From assembly GCF_036588685.1 (NCBI RefSeq), contig NC_086377.1:73290283-73354282 (forward strand): 64,000 nt of DNA. The letters run 5' to 3'. Position numbers and translations under genes: made by a program. Of this stretch, positions 23,673 to 38,000 are shown piece by piece; within the stretch, counting starts at the first letter, position 1; each line of letters begins with the position of its first letter. The notes beneath the pieces are model-generated. The model did not search any database. It was not told the DNA's origin and worked only from the letters and a program-made list of their open reading frames with translations. Origin of the DNA: Mytilus trossulus. Taxonomy: Eukaryota > Mollusca > Bivalvia > Mytilida > Mytilidae.

Positions 23673-24545
23673 GAATTGTATACCTATTCCTTTTATAACA
23701 TTTGTTTGCGGCAAACTAAAGTAAGAAAACTGAAACTCAGCATTTTTTTAATTTAAATTGTGCTGTAGATAAAGATTGTATTTTTTTCTATGACACATTG
23801 TTGTGCAACTGTTTCATTGCAATTGGTTTCAGTGGCCAAATGGTCTGAAGTAAATAACTTCTCTATCACTATCCTGTCAACACAAAGGTTGTGAATTTCA
23901 AAACCTTTCAGTTTGACTATAATCTTAATTTACTTAGTTAGCCTGTCAGTTTTACTATCTTGGTCCTAGACCTAGTCGAGTACACTTAAGTACAGTTCAG
24001 TCCTGTCGAGACAATGTCGAGACTAGTCGAGTAAAATGTGTGCTCGATTTTACTTGTCGAGCACAAAAACTGGTCAATTCAGACTCTGAGCAGTTTGTAG
24101 TGTAACATGTAGTAAATACAAACATCCATGATAAAGACTCGTAAAGTGAAAGTTAAATAAGAAAAGGACTATATTTTCTCGGGATATAAATAGACAGACC
24201 CTAAATAGACAGTCTGACAAACAACTTGGCTGTCTCCGTTTTAATCAGATATTACATAGAGTCTGCTGTTTTAATTTGGAGTAGATATTTCTTTATTACT
24301 TTTAACTTCATAACATAAGGCATACATTTATACAAAGTATAAGGCATCCAGGTTTTTCACTCTCTAAAATATAAAGCTTTTGAGAACTTACATTTGTAGT
24401 TGACGCCCCTGAAACTATCTCCTTGACGAGATTTTTACAACAGAAGTGACAGGCTCGACAATACAACTATTGTATTTATCAGATTATCAATTGAATGTTC
24501 GTCGATTTATTTGTCAACTATATTTAATCTTTTCTCAGTTAGGGA

Positions 24546-24564
24546 GCTACCATTTGATTTTTAT

Positions 24565-24600
<36 letters not shown>

Positions 24601-24850
24601 CTAGGATGAAAAATTTTGTCCTGCCTTTTTTTTTTTTAGCTGTTATCTCTGTCCTGCCTTTTTATTTTTCACTTTGTTCGGTCCTGCCTTTTTTTTTTTA
24701 GTTTATCCTGACTTTTTTTACCTAAATTGTTGTCCTGACTTTTTTTTTTGGGCAAGTGTCTCATCCTGCCTTTTTTTTTTACTCAACACTCCTGTCCTGC
24801 CTATTTTTTTCAAATTTCATCCTAGCCCCCCATAAAAATCAAATGGTAGC
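24546..24850. mobile_element. Fold-back element with a 36-base G run
   Basis: Inverted ends gctaccatttgatttttatg (24,546) and its complement ending at 24,850. A run of 36 G follows the left end (24,565-24,600); the interior repeats 'gtcctgccttttttttt' six to seven times. Same family as 17,874-18,178, with diverged ends. Confidence 0.85.
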
Positions 24851-25630
24851 ACCCTTAATCAATGCAAATTTTAATAGGGACTTTTTTGCAGGTAGAGTTC
24901 TGTTATTTCCATGTGGTCGAAATATAACTACTGTTGTTATATGCTAACTATCAAACAGGGATGAAGGTTCACACTCATCAAAACCCCTGATGAATTCAAT
25001 GTTTCGAGACGATTTTTTACTCAACGAAACCACAGTGTCAGAATCAATACATATTTAGATAGGAACTATTTTTTGAGAGAGCAGTCTTGTGAAACCATCT
25101 GTTCATGTCGGCATGATATAACTACCATGTTTTATATGATTCCTATCATTGGCGGATGGATATTTACACTCATTAAAACCCCTGGTAAATTTAATGTTCA
25201 ACCTCTACTGTCTACTGTCAAGGATGATTGTTTGATTGTTTGATTGTACAAATGACCAATGCATTTGTTTCGCCGCAAAAGAACTTTTATTTTCATCAGG
25301 TCTTCTTTCTACTGATGAACATGAGGTTGAAGAAAAGTACATCCTTTTCATTGTTCGACAAAAATCTTCCAGCTACCAGTTTTTGGTGCTCAGTTTAGTT
25401 TTTTATGTTGCATTTTGTAAACTGTTGTTTGTCTTTTGGTTGGATTTGTTTTTGCCATGGCGATGTCAGCTCGTCTACAAATTATGAGTTTGAATATGTC
25501 TTTGGTATCTTTCACCTCTGTATGATTTTGTGGATGGTTGGACTGTCAGTCTCACAGTGTCGATGCTGCTTTGATTTCTTGGCACACAAATAAATAGAAC
25601 ATGCATGTAGTTTTGTATAAACCTTTAAGG

Positions 25631-26163
25631 GTAGTAGAATGCACAAAAGTTTAGACATATCACAAGTATTATAAAGGGTAGAAGAATGCACAAAAGTTTA
25701 GACATATCACAAGTATTATAAAGGGTGGTAGAATGCACAAAAGTTTAGACATATCACAAGTATTATAAAGGGTAGTAGAATGCACAAAAGTTTAGACATA
25801 TCACAAGTATTATAAAGGGTAGTAGAATGCACAAAAGTTTAGACATATCACAAGTATTATAAAGGGTAGTAGAATGCACAACAGTTTAGACATATCACAA
25901 GTATTATAAAGGGTAGTAGAATGCACAAAAGTTTAGACATATCACAAGTATTATAAAGGGTAGTAGAATGCACAAAAGTTTAGACATATCACAAGTATTA
26001 TAAAGGGTAGTAGAATGCACAAAAGTTTAGACATATCACAAGTATTATAAAGGGTGGTAGAATGCACAAAAGTTTAGACATATCACAAGTATTATAAAGG
26101 GTAGTAGAATGCACAAAAGTTTAGACATATCACAAGTATTATAAAGGGTAGTAGAATGCACAA
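25631..26163. repeat. 47-bp minisatellite, about 11 units, right arm only
   Basis: Unit starts at 25,631 and every 47 bases to 26,148: gtagtagaatgcacaaaagt, then ttagacatatcacaagtatt, then ataaagg. Units are nearly identical. The left arm has only about 1.5 units at 22,750-22,830. Confidence 0.95.
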
Positions 26164-26285
26164 AAAAGTTCATCGTAATGTTCCAAGACCTTGTTGATTA
26201 ATATTCCGTATCAAATACACAAATAATGCATGATGGTCTTGATATATAGATTCTGCGTACTGACGTTGTTTATCATCTTTATAAC

Positions 26286-27840
26286 GTGTTATATTGTTCT
26301 TTTATTTGTGTTTATTCTTTTATTATTGTTACTTTCACTTTTTGGTCTGTTTTCTGTAATATCTATTTGACATGGCTCGGTACTTACACATCCCGTCAAT
26401 GTGTTGTTTGTATAATCTTTTGTTTTTGTTGGTTTGGACGTGTGACTTTTTGTGTTTCTTTGGTACATATAACGTGGCTCTGTACTTGTAAACATCCTGT
26501 CATTCTATCATAATGCCATGAAATTATTTTTCTATCATAATTTTGAAAGTACTTTCAACCAAATTTTTTTACTTGCGTTGTGGTATTAACCATATGTGGA
26601 TTTTTAAAAATTCTAAAACACTTCCTGATAATTTTAAATGTCGGTGTATTTTGTGAAATTAGTTCTAACATTTATTTTTTTATTTTTCAACCCTGTATAC
26701 CACCGTTTCCCATGTACAATTTTCATTTTGAAAATACTTAAATTATTTTATATTTCTTCCTGTGTAACATTTACATTCTGCCGTCAAACACGCGAATCTA
26801 CCCTAGAGTTGATGTGAATCTAGTTACAGGACTTTAATTATTTCATTTCTTTATGAGTTGATTTAAAATACATATAGAAGTTTGCAATGAATGTGGTTGT
26901 TGAATTTGATAGATGCTTTTTGTGCTTCTTTGTTAAATATTTGTTTGCGTTTGTTTTAATTGAGATTGTGACACAATGGTGATTGCTGTAATCCTATTTT
27001 GACAAATACAGTTCCTGCATCGTTGTAAATATAATGAAATTTGATTCGAGGTCATACAAGTGTGAGGCTTAGCGCTATAAAACCAGGTTCAATCAACCAT
27101 TTTTTACCTTTAAAAATGTCTCTACCAAGTCAGGAATATGACAGTTGTCGTCCATTTCGTTTGATATGTTTTATCATCTGATTTTGCCATTTGATAAGGA
27201 ACTCTCCGTTTTGAATTTTCCTCGGAGTTTTTTGTGATTTTACTTTCTTTGTACTATTATTTCTCTGTTTGTCATTATATTTTTTTTTTGCCATGGCGTT
27301 TTCAGTTTATTATCGATTGATGAGTTTGACTGTCCCTCTGGTATCTTTCGCCTCCTTTTAAAAAGATTGTCGTTTAAAAATATTCCGGAAACCATTTTGT
27401 ACATTTGCTTACGTTTTGACTGATGATTTTAAACATGTGCTACCTGGAACGATTGTTTGATTAGTGACTTGTAAAAATAGACAATGATATTTTGTCACCG
27501 CAAATTATCCTTTATTTACATCTTGTGTTATTCATCTTTGAATGAATGTTTCTACTGATAAACATGGGGTAACCAAAGTATGTATATTTTTGAAAAAAGT
27601 GTTTCCGGCTTCCAGCTTCCAGTTTTTTTTAAGTCTTTGTGCTACTAAGTCTTTTTTTTATGTTGCAATTTGTAAGCTGTTGTTTATATTTTGGTCGCAT
27701 TTATTTTTTGCCATGTCATTTTCAGCTTGTCTTCGTCAGTTTTCTCGTTTGAATTGTTTTACATTGTCTTATCGGGGTCTTTTATAGCCGACTATGCGGT
27801 TTGGGCATTGGTCATTGTTGAAGGCCGTACGGTGACCTAT
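26286..27840. other. Right-arm non-coding repeats
   Basis: Reverse complement of 21,200-22,640. Contains the dispersed family with 'accaggttcaatcaaccat' and 'gtcaggaatatgacagttgt' (about 27,080-27,250). Open frames here are not genes. Confidence 0.55.
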
Positions 27841-27844
27841 AGTA

Positions 27845-28005
27845 GTTAATGTCTGTGTCATTTTGGTCTCTTGTGGACAGTTGTCTCATTGACAATCATA
27901 CCACATTTTGGTCTCTTGTGGACAGTTGTCTCATTGGCAATCATACCACATTTTGGTCTCTTGTAGACAGTTGTCTCATTGGCATTCATACCACATCTTC
28001 TTTTT
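27845..28005. repeat. About 52-56 bp repeat, three units
   Basis: Three copies of 'attttggtctcttgtggaca' plus 'gttgtctcattggcaatcat', following 'gaaggccgtacggtgacct'. This is the dispersed element from which the 34-bp array at 44,791 appears to derive. It is absent from the left arm. Confidence 0.75.
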
Positions 28006-28719
28006 ATATTTGACTTATGGGTTTGAATAAAACTTTGGTATCTTTTAACTAGTTTCTGTTTTATTAATGGTTGAACTATCATGATCACTGTGTAGATGCT
28101 TCTTTCATTTTGGGGCACAATAAATAAGAACAAAAACCTTTATTTACTTTTGATTTTACTTTTAAGGGTAGTAGAATGCACACACAGTTTATACATATAT
28201 ACAAACATAAGACAGTTCTTACACACAACGTGCTACAATAATAACAGCAACAACAAAACACCACTGTATCATATCATAATTATTTGTAAATAACAAAGTT
28301 TCTATATATCTAAAATAAAACAGGTGTATTAATTTATAGCTTACTGTTTGAAGGCAAAATGTATAAGCATTGAAAAAGGCTGACAAATTGATGACAAATC
28401 TGGCATAGCATTTTATAGAACACATTTGGGGTGATTGAGTGCAAGGAAAAAATTATCAAGCATGAAATCATACTATTATTATTATTGTAAAATCATATCC
28501 GACATAAAGCCTCCTCGTGGGGTTATTGAGTATTTCTTTATTCAGCTGTTTTAATAATGGTTATTTGGTTATTCGGTTACAAGACCAAATATTTTATGAT
28601 TATTTAATTATCTAGAACTGTATTTTTGATTATTTGATTACATTGTTTAGAAAAACAATTAATGATTCTGTGATTATATTGTTAAAAAAAATATGATTAT
28701 ATGATCACTCGGACACCCC

Positions 28720-29660
28720 CATGAGGGGCCTCACAAAATCTAATCTCTATTGAATATTATTGAGTATAATAAAAATGTTAAAAGGGCGAATCAAACAGAA
28801 AGTTGTATAGCATTGCCCTTAAACACAAACAAACAACACATGGTGTAGATAACCGTAGAGACGCACAATTTGTAAGTCCATAAATGTTTTGTGATATGTT
28901 CTCAAACACTTTCAAATATTTGATTATATAATATAACCAAACAATTATCACTGATCTATTTGAATTCAAATTCCGTTTTTCTGATGAATGAACAAGAATG
29001 TGTCCATAGTCCATGTTCAGTAGACCGTGAAAATGGGGTCAAAACTTTAATTTGGCATTAAAATTAGAAAGATCATATCAAAGGGAACATGTGTACTAAG
29101 TTTCAAATTAATGTAACTTTAACTTCATGAAAAACTACCTTGACCAAAAACTTTAACCTGAACTTTACACTATTTTCTATGTTCAGTGGACCATGACATT
29201 GGGGTCAAAACTATAATTTGGCATGCAAATTAGAAATAGCATATCATGGGGAACATGTGTACTACGTGTCAAGTTAATTGGACTTCAACTTCTTCAAAAA
29301 CTATCTTCTCCAAAAACTTTAACCTGAAGCGAACGGACGCACAGACGGACGAACGAACGAACGAACGGAGACACAGACCAGAACACATAATGGCCCTCTA
29401 CTATCATACGTGGGGCATAACCATTATTTCATTTGATAGAACAGATAAAATTGAGAAAGGAAATGGTGAATATGCATTACATGCATTTTTGTTCAAAAAC
29501 TTATTGATGAAGAGACATTTTTATTTACAAGCTTACATTTAAATTAGCTGCTGTCATGTTTTTAGAAATGCACGAAGGACAAGATTCGGTCTCTGATTTA
29601 GTTATTTTATATGTGCATACTTTAGTATCCATTAGACTATATAATCACTCGGACACCCCC
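28720..29660. mobile_element. Right-arm insertion flanked by a direct repeat
   Basis: The sequence 'atcactcggacacccccat' occurs at both borders (about 28,704 and 29,643); the left arm has one copy of this site near 12,470-12,500. The interior includes 'gaacatgtgtactaagtttc' twice and a gacgaacg short repeat (29,345-29,370), all common dispersed repeat. A second 70-bp copy of the flank is at 29,565-29,640. Confidence 0.6.
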
Positions 29661-30229
29661 ATAAGAAATGCATGAAGGACAAGATTCGGTCTTTGATTTA
29701 GTTATTTCATATGTACATACTTTAGTATCCATTAGACTTAAATTTAGAACTAAATTAACTATTAAGGTATTATTGAACAGCTTTAAGTTATTGCTATACA
29801 AAGTTACGAATGAAATGAAACTCGTAATTGTAGCTATGTAGGTTTTTTTCAAAATTTATTAAAATAGTATATATTAAATATTGTATCTAGGGGAGATATT
29901 TATATATTTTATGTTTAGTTTATTTACTGGTATCATCTCCATAGTTCAGCTACACACCTGGGGAATTTTTAACTAGTATAAATACACATGTGTAGCTGCC
30001 AAACTAAATTCTGAGTATGACCAAACGTGAAGGGTGAGAAAGTACATAATTTGTGTATCAGTTTAAACTCTTATAAGTTTGAGGTATATAATTGTTGAAA
30101 ACATGCTGCACAGACTTAAGTTTTGACCTTTGAAAAATAAAAGTGCTAATGAACTTTCCATTCTTGGATACAAATTCGTGCGAAACTTCAGTGTAAACAT
30201 GGTACAGTTAAAGCTGTAAAAGAAGCTGA

Positions 30230-30370
30230 GAAATTACACTGTCCTGTTTACTGAGAAATCACACTGTCCTGTTTACTGAGAAATCACACTGTCCTGTTTA
30301 ATGAGAAATTACACTGTCCTGTTTACTGAGAAATCACACTGTCCTGCTTACTGAGAAATTACACTGTCCT
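30230..30370. repeat. 25-bp minisatellite, about six units, right arm only
   Basis: Units of 'ctgagaaatcacactgtcct' plus gttta. The left arm has the single ancestral site near 12,025-12,045. Confidence 0.9.
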
Positions 30371-31673
30371 GTTTACTGATAAATTGCACTGTTTATATTT
30401 ACAGAAATGCAACCTTTGTAAATGGGGAATTACAAATATAGACTGATACTTGTATACACATTACAGAAAGAAAGACATAATAATAGCCATTTATTTACAA
30501 ACAATTTCAATCTAGCAGTTCATCAGTTGATCTCTGTCCAACATGTAAATGGTATTATTTAACCATACAAATAAAAGTAACTTTACAAATCATGCAAATG
30601 ATGATAAGTTTAAATTTAATTGATTTCTAAACACAGCTGGTTTACCCACCAGCATAACAAATTAAGTATACTTTACGAGTTTTTACAATCAACGGGCATG
30701 ACGGGTTGATGCAACTGCTGGCGGTTGTTACATTCTAACGGGTATAACCAGCGCAGTAGTTATGACATATCACGTGTGCAAATTATCTGTTTACAAAATT
30801 ATGTATTATCAAAAACACGAAGCTTTGTTCATCTAGACGTATGTGCTCAAACACGCTACATGAATGGATAACAACTTTTAAATTCCTATTTTTGTACAAA
30901 CATTTGCTTATGTCGAAAATGGTATACTGAACCTGGTTTATAGCTAGTTAAACCTCTCACTTGTATAAAAGTCGCATTAAATTCCATTGAATTGACGCCA
31001 GTGTGTGAACAAAGTAAATAGACATATTAGGTAAAATTGTCAAAAATAAGGATACAGCAGTAAACATTGTGTTATAGTCTAAATCATTATAAAAAAATAA
31101 AAAAGGCATATAGACAAAGCATATTGGCAAAAACGAAAGCGAGAATACAAAAATTTACCATAGCACAATAACAAAATGACGGGCTGTATAACTACTGAGC
31201 CACGTCAAATGGATATTGGGATTGTAGGAATCAACTCTCATAAAAGGGGTTAGTACATATTTTAGCTTTTTCCTTGCCATGCATGACACTCACACATGAA
31301 ATATGTTTAAGATAAAAGATTGTTATCACTTTCACATTGTGATTCATTCACCTACTGTAAATTCAGAAATTATTTTGAGGTTTTTATTAATGCGAAAAAT
31401 GCGACTGAGTGAGTATTGCATTAATAAGAACTCAAATTCTTAAACTGATACATATATTAGTATAAAGATTCTTTTGACATTGTAATAATTACTATCTCTT
31501 TTTTGTTCCATTTAAAAAAAAAGGCAATAATTAATGTACGCAATAATTTTTGAATTTACAGTGGATCTTTTACGTGACCAAATCGTGATGCATTGGATTG
31601 ACAATATCTCCTTCTATTGATTGTTAACTGATGGTTTTCCTAGCTGTTTTTTCTGAAAGAAATTACTTTTATT

Positions 31674-32008
31674 TTATTTGAAGCATTTATGAAGAGTTGC
31701 CATATCTGTGCTAGTAACTTCTGTCTTCTCTATTTGATCTGTTAAATCTGCATAAATTGAGTCTTTTCGTAGGGCTTTGAGAAATTCATTAAATCCCTGT
31801 TCATTTTTACGCAACAGCATGTCCATTAAATTCCTGTTCTTTTCCTGTGGTGTTTTACCAGATTCTATCTTCTTCCCATCATCAACTGACACTACCTCTC
31901 TTGATATTAGATGATCGACTATGTTCTCGTGTTGTATTTCAGTGATGACCTTGAGGTAGTTCTTTTGTAGACGAACTTTATATAATGGAACATTCCAAAC
32001 TGATAAGC
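31674..32008 (-). CDS. Terminal exon: second CARD and stop, right copy
   Basis: 335 nt, same length as the left copy. Differences include L/F, E/D and N/S in helix 1 and ADLTDQ against AYLAEQ near helix 6. Two overlapping AATAAA hexamers cover and follow the stop. Confidence 0.9.
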
Positions 32009-35000
32009 CTACAAAATACAAAAGATTTTTTTTTCTTAAGATAATGCTATTGACCTTTTATGACTAAAGACGAGGTTAAATCCAGAAAAGATATTTGGAC
32101 CACATGAAATTTATAACGTTTTTATTGTTTTACATCACTTGGTCGATGCCTCTTCTGGTGGATTATACATGCCCTAAAGTATTATTAGCTCAGTATTCAG
32201 TAATTTGCTACTCACATGATTTTAAACAAACCCTTCTTAAATTTACCGTTTATAATTTTTTTTTAAATTATGCAGAAACTAACGTTTCAACTCATTCGGG
32301 CAAAGTTGGCATTAGATGGATTTGGCCATTTTTCAGTACTTTCAGGTATGTAGCCCTTCTACTGTTTTAGTTTTATTCACCATTTTTTTTTAAATCTAAT
32401 GTCTCATGAATAAGTTGAATGCCCACATATAATGATAGATCTTACATTTCTTCATACAAATTGATGATGTATTCTCTGAATTTATCAAACACATATGATA
32501 AGCGTTTGACATTTTAAACAGAGCTGGTAAACATACAGATTCACAATTTATAGTTAATTACCAATTTGTTTGTTATTCTATTTTCTCTCACTTTGATTTT
32601 TTTTATAGTTGACCAACACTAATGCCTTTATATATGTTTACTATTCTTTTATACAGTTGGATATTAGAAGCGAAATTCATCCGAGGTCATATTTGCCTGA
32701 TTCGTAACAGGTTCTTAATGAACTGTGACTTCATTATAACTGTAGAAAAGAATCTTGATCTCAATGTCTGATATCATAATTACTCAATGTCACAATGTCT
32801 AAGATCATAGTTACTTAACACAAACTGAAATTCGTCCTGAAAGACTCATCATATATACCAGTGACCTACTTTGGTATGCAAGAAAAGTAGTATACTTATG
32901 ATAAATTAAATATGACGCAAATGATCTGGTAGATAGTCTTTAGAATCAAATACAATATATCTATTTTGAATGAATATATAACAAGATTTTAAAATGTTTT
33001 CAGTCAAAATCCTTCTTAGTTTGTGTTTATAATAAACCCTTCAGACATACCTTCATTTTCCGCAGATGCTGATGTTGGACTTGGACTGAAATCACATTTC
33101 AAATCATTAGCGATATCTTCGTATCCATAAATACGTAATCCATCGACAAACACACTGTAAGCAGGTTCTCTCATTTTGGTCACAATATCCAGCAATGCTT
33201 TGTTCTGATCATCTTGTCCAGCATGTTGTTCAATACGACGTCTGTCATCTACTGATATCACCAGATGTGTCATCATATGGTCTAAAATTTGGCTGGTTTG
33301 TATGTCCTGTATGATTTTGTCTGCATTATCTCTGATTTTATCTGTAATTGTGGTAATATAAAATTTCGTTTAGCATGTAAGTTGACTAAAAATATCAAAA
33401 TGATTATATTTTGTATTCAGTTAGCATACTGCATTTACTGATTTCTTTTCAAAATATGTATTGTCAAGCAAGCGAAAAGTCTGAACATTAGTTACAGTTT
33501 TGAAATTGCATGCATACAAAATATGGAATATAAAAGTTGAGCACAGCTCAAACTCTCAAGACAGTATCTAATTCTATTGAAGAACCTTCAACTTTAGCCC
33601 ACAGATATGATATTCCTGTATAAGAAGCAAACTCCCCATGCAAAAATGTACATAGATATATAAAGTGATATTCACAGTAAAAAAGATATGTTATTTCAAG
33701 TTTTCCTAAAGTGTTTATGCCTTAATCAAACTAAATTATATGATGTGTATTGATTGATATTTTGTCTCGGGTACATTTTTCTTTAGTAAGTTGTTAATGT
33801 TTTTTAACTAGCTTATCAGTACTTTATGCTTGAGTGTTTCTGCTTTGTGTCATAAAGGCAACAGTAGTAAACAGCTGTTCAATAGTCATAAATAGATTAA
33901 GCGAAAACAAATCCAGGTCACAAACCAAAACCGAGGGAAACACATCAACTATATGAGGAAAACAATGGAACAACAGAAACACTGAAATGCTAAAAAAAAA
34001 CAAATGCCTACATACATAGAAACGGACTATTTGGTATCAATCTGACAAGTTAAGCACAAAGTGCCTTTTATATTTGGTTTTTACATGTTCCTTTTACACA
34101 ACTGTCACAGGTTAAAGAAAGGTTAGTTTTCAAGATTGGTTCTAAATATAGAACTTAAAACATCCAAAAAATTTCTGACACATATATATGCATTGAATTG
34201 ACATAAACCAACACTTAACAAAGGAAACGCAGGTCATAACAAATGAAAAAAAAATTGGAGCGCATTACTTCACAAGAGTTGTATACCAATACTACTATAA
34301 AATGTCAAAGAAATTAAATTAAAAACCAAAAAAAACAACCTAAACAACTATAAGCACAAATTAAGTAAACCAACTAAATTTCGCGACTTTCGCGAGTGGG
34401 AATAACGCGAATACAAATTATCGCGAATATGTAAAGCTTTGATACTTTCTTACTAAACTATATCAAGTTATTTAGAAAATCGCGAAATTAAATAGCCACG
34501 AAGTGAACTAGAAAAGGTAAAACGTGAAATAATGTTTCCGCGAAAATAAGTTTGTTTACAGTATACAAATAGTTAAAAAGAGATTCCTAGATGATTCCAG
34601 ATGCCACCTGTATACTTAATTGTCTGAAAATCTACTGAGTGGACTGCTAGTGAATTGTTTTAACATAACTGAATGAACCGCAGTGGATATGGCTTAAAAT
34701 TGACTGGGAGACTGAACATGAGGGAATAATCAAATTTCAGATTAAGATTCATTTACGAATGCTACCTATTCCGTAAATAAAAATCTACTGAAAAGCTTCC
34801 ATGCCTGTTTTCTGTCGCGGCATATTATTACCTGTAACAATTTCCACAGCTCTTAATGTTTTTGCATCTATGTTCTTCACAACCTCCTCTAAACAACGTA
34901 CACCTTTTCTTATATTAACTAAAGCTTGTTTAATAACCCTTATTGTAGGTTTTACTGATCTGTCTTTTCTCCAAGTAAATAACACTTCCTTATTTTGGGC

Positions 35001-38000
35001 TGTCAAATTGGTACTACATTTGTCGATATTTTCTAAATCCGCTATGGACAATCCGAGTTCTGTTCCAAGTTGAAAAACCATTTTTCCAATCTGTGGTGCT
35101 AGCTTGTCTAAAATTTCATCTGTAGGGATACAATCTAATATGTCGTCTGAAATTCCTATAAGAGAATTCAGATTTAAATAATACATGTTAGTGAATAATT
35201 TTACATGGACTCATGGACATTAGTCTAAAAGGAACTGTTTAAACACCTTGTTCTTGCTTTATTAAAACAACAAGATTTCCTGAATCTCGATCAACTTTTA
35301 GTGTCAAATGGTATTTACTGACTCGATTCTGAACATGCCTTTTTCTTGTATTTGCATTCAAACTTTTTGCAAATTATACATTAATCAATATTCAATCAGG
35401 CCGTTACTCACACTGCCAGAAATCCAGAAAATCTTTTCCTTCAAATGATGTTTTAAACAATCATTGTATTTTCTAGGACTGGTTTTAGCTGACATGAACA
35501 ACACAATGGGTGCCTCGTGTGGAGCAGGTTCTGGCTACCCTTCTGGTGCACCTTAGATCACACCCAATGGTTAGTGGGGTTTGTGTTGCTTAGTCTTTAG
35601 TTTTCTGTGTTTTGTTTTGTATACTATTGTGTTTCTGTTTGTCCTTGTCTTTTTTAGCCATGGTATTGTCAGTTTATTTTCAACTTATGAGTTTGAATGT
35701 CCCTCTGGTATCTATAGCCCCTCTTTTTGAAAGTGCTGTTTGTAAAATGCTTATCACAGAATACACAATTATTATCAGCTCAGTTAACTTTTTAGCTGGC
35801 ATGATGTAAATCAAACGTTTTATCTATTTCAAGTATTTGTTGATATGTTTAGAAATTATTACGGAAATAAAGTTCCCTCAAGCAAAATGGACCTTTCAAG
35901 GATTTTTCTTGGTCCTTTTTGTCATACTGTTTCCCTTGTGAACAGCCTTTGAAAATTTACTTTCTTCACATACTAACAAGTGCACACTACAATGTGTTAT
36001 GAGTGAATGACAAGAAAGCAAAGGGGCATACATGATCACAAGCCAAACCATTGGTCTAGTAAGAGTAAAAAATATTGACAAAATGATTATAATAAAAAAA
36101 TGCCCATAAAAGAGGGACCAAAGATACCAAAGGGACAGTCAAACTCGTAAATCTAAAACAAACTGACAACGTCATGGCTAAAAATGAAAAAAAAAGCCAG
36201 AAAAACAATAGTACACATGACACAACATAGAAAACTGAAGAATAAACAACACGAACCCCACCAAAAACTAGAGGTGCTCCGGAAGGGTAAGCAGATCCTG
36301 CTCCACATGCGGCACCCGTCCTGTTGCTTATGTGATTACAAATCCGGTAAAAAGTCTAATTCGGTAGGTCAAATTCATGAAAGGGAAGGGGATTGTAGTT
36401 ACGACGTAAGAAACATATCCGATATCATTTGTGAAATGGTTATTCCATAACGGTCAACCAACTCGTGATGGCGTCCGTAAAATTTACGAAGGGATGATTT
36501 CAACTTCACCATTTGGAACTCTTGGTTTAATAGCTTCCTTGTGAGCAGTAACCCTTTATCAAGAAAATCATGATAGGAAATGCAAGCACGGGAATATCGT
36601 TTCAATTGGGAGATATATACCCCGTATGCAGGTGCTGCTGGAATGTTGCTACTTAGAAATGGAAAGTTCACAATTGGAAAGCTGAAATCATCTCTTTTGT
36701 CGTAAAGTTTTGTCTTCAACAGACCCTCATTGTCAATTTCTAGATTTAAGTCAAGATATGAAGCCGACTTAACTGTATCTGTAATATCCTTTATCTCCAA
36801 TTCGATGGGATAGATGCGATCCACATAGTCACCAAATTTTGAATTGTTTAGTGAAAGAACGTCATCTATATAGCGGAAATTGACAAAACATCACTTTCAA
36901 TATTAGATCATGTTTGTGTTTTTCCTAAACACAACAATTAAATAAAACATGTAAGTGAATAATTTTACATAGACTCATGTACATTAATCTAAAAGGAATT
37001 TTCTAAACACCTTGTTCTTGCTTTATTAAAACTAGAGGCTCTAAAGAGCCTGTGTCGCTCACCTTGGTCTATGTGAATATTAAACAAAGGACGCAGATGG
37101 ATTCATGACATAATTGTGTGTTGGTGATGGTGATGTGTTTGTACATCTTAATTTACTGAAAATTATTGCTGCTTACAATTATCTTTATCTATTATTAACT
37201 TGGCCCAGTAGTTTCAGAGGAGAAGATTTTTGTAAAAGATTAGTACTAAGATTTACGAAAAAACGGTTGAAAATAGACTAAAAGGGCAATAACTCCTAAA
37301 GGGGTCAACTGACAATTTGGGTCATGTTCACTTATTTGTAGATCTTACTTTGCCGAAATTTATTGTTTTTTTTCAGTTTATCTCTATCTATAATAATATT
37401 AAAGATAATAACCAAAAACAGCAAAATTTCCTTAAAAATACCAATTCATGGGGAGCAACCCAACAACAGGCTGTCCTATTCATCTGAAAATTTCAGGGCA
37501 GATAGATCTTGACCTGATAAACAATTTTACTTTCATGTCAGATTTGCTCCAAATGCTTTGGTTTTGAGTTATAACCCAAAATCTGCATTTTACCTCTTTG
37601 TTCTGTTTTTAGCTGTGGCGGCCATCTTGGTTGGTTGGCCGGGTCACGCCACACACTTTTTGAATTAGATACCCCAATAATGATTGTGGCCAAGTTTGGT
37701 TTAATTTGGCCCAGTTGTTTCAGAGGAGAAGATGATTGTAAAAGATGACTAAGATTTACGAAAAATTGTTAAAAATGGACTATTAAAGGCAATAACTCCT
37801 AAAGGAGTCAATTGACTATTTCAGTCATTTGACTTATTTGTTAATCTTACTTTGCTAAACATTATTGCTGTTTACAGTTTATCTCTATCTATAATAATGT
37901 TCAAGATAATAACCAAAAACAGCAAAATTTCCTTAAAAATACCAATTCATGGGCAGCAACCCAACAACAGGTTGTCCTATTCATCTGAAAATTTCAGGGC

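Larger units (their letters stand above)
23128..25311. other. Spacer between the duplication arms
   Basis: No match between the two sides. It contains a hairpin (23,561-23,672), a cluster of gtcgag motifs (about 23,970-24,060), a poly-G fold-back element (24,546-24,850), and two about 180-bp related blocks (24,858-25,025 and 25,040-25,205, sharing 'actcat.aaaacccctg'). The open frame at 23,095-23,367 has no recognisable protein and no splice support. Confidence 0.7.

Noticed and set aside
25631..26163. Possible CRISPR array
   Set aside because: Units are contiguous with no variable spacers, in a eukaryotic genome; the same holds for 57,657-58,020 and 1,734-1,945.
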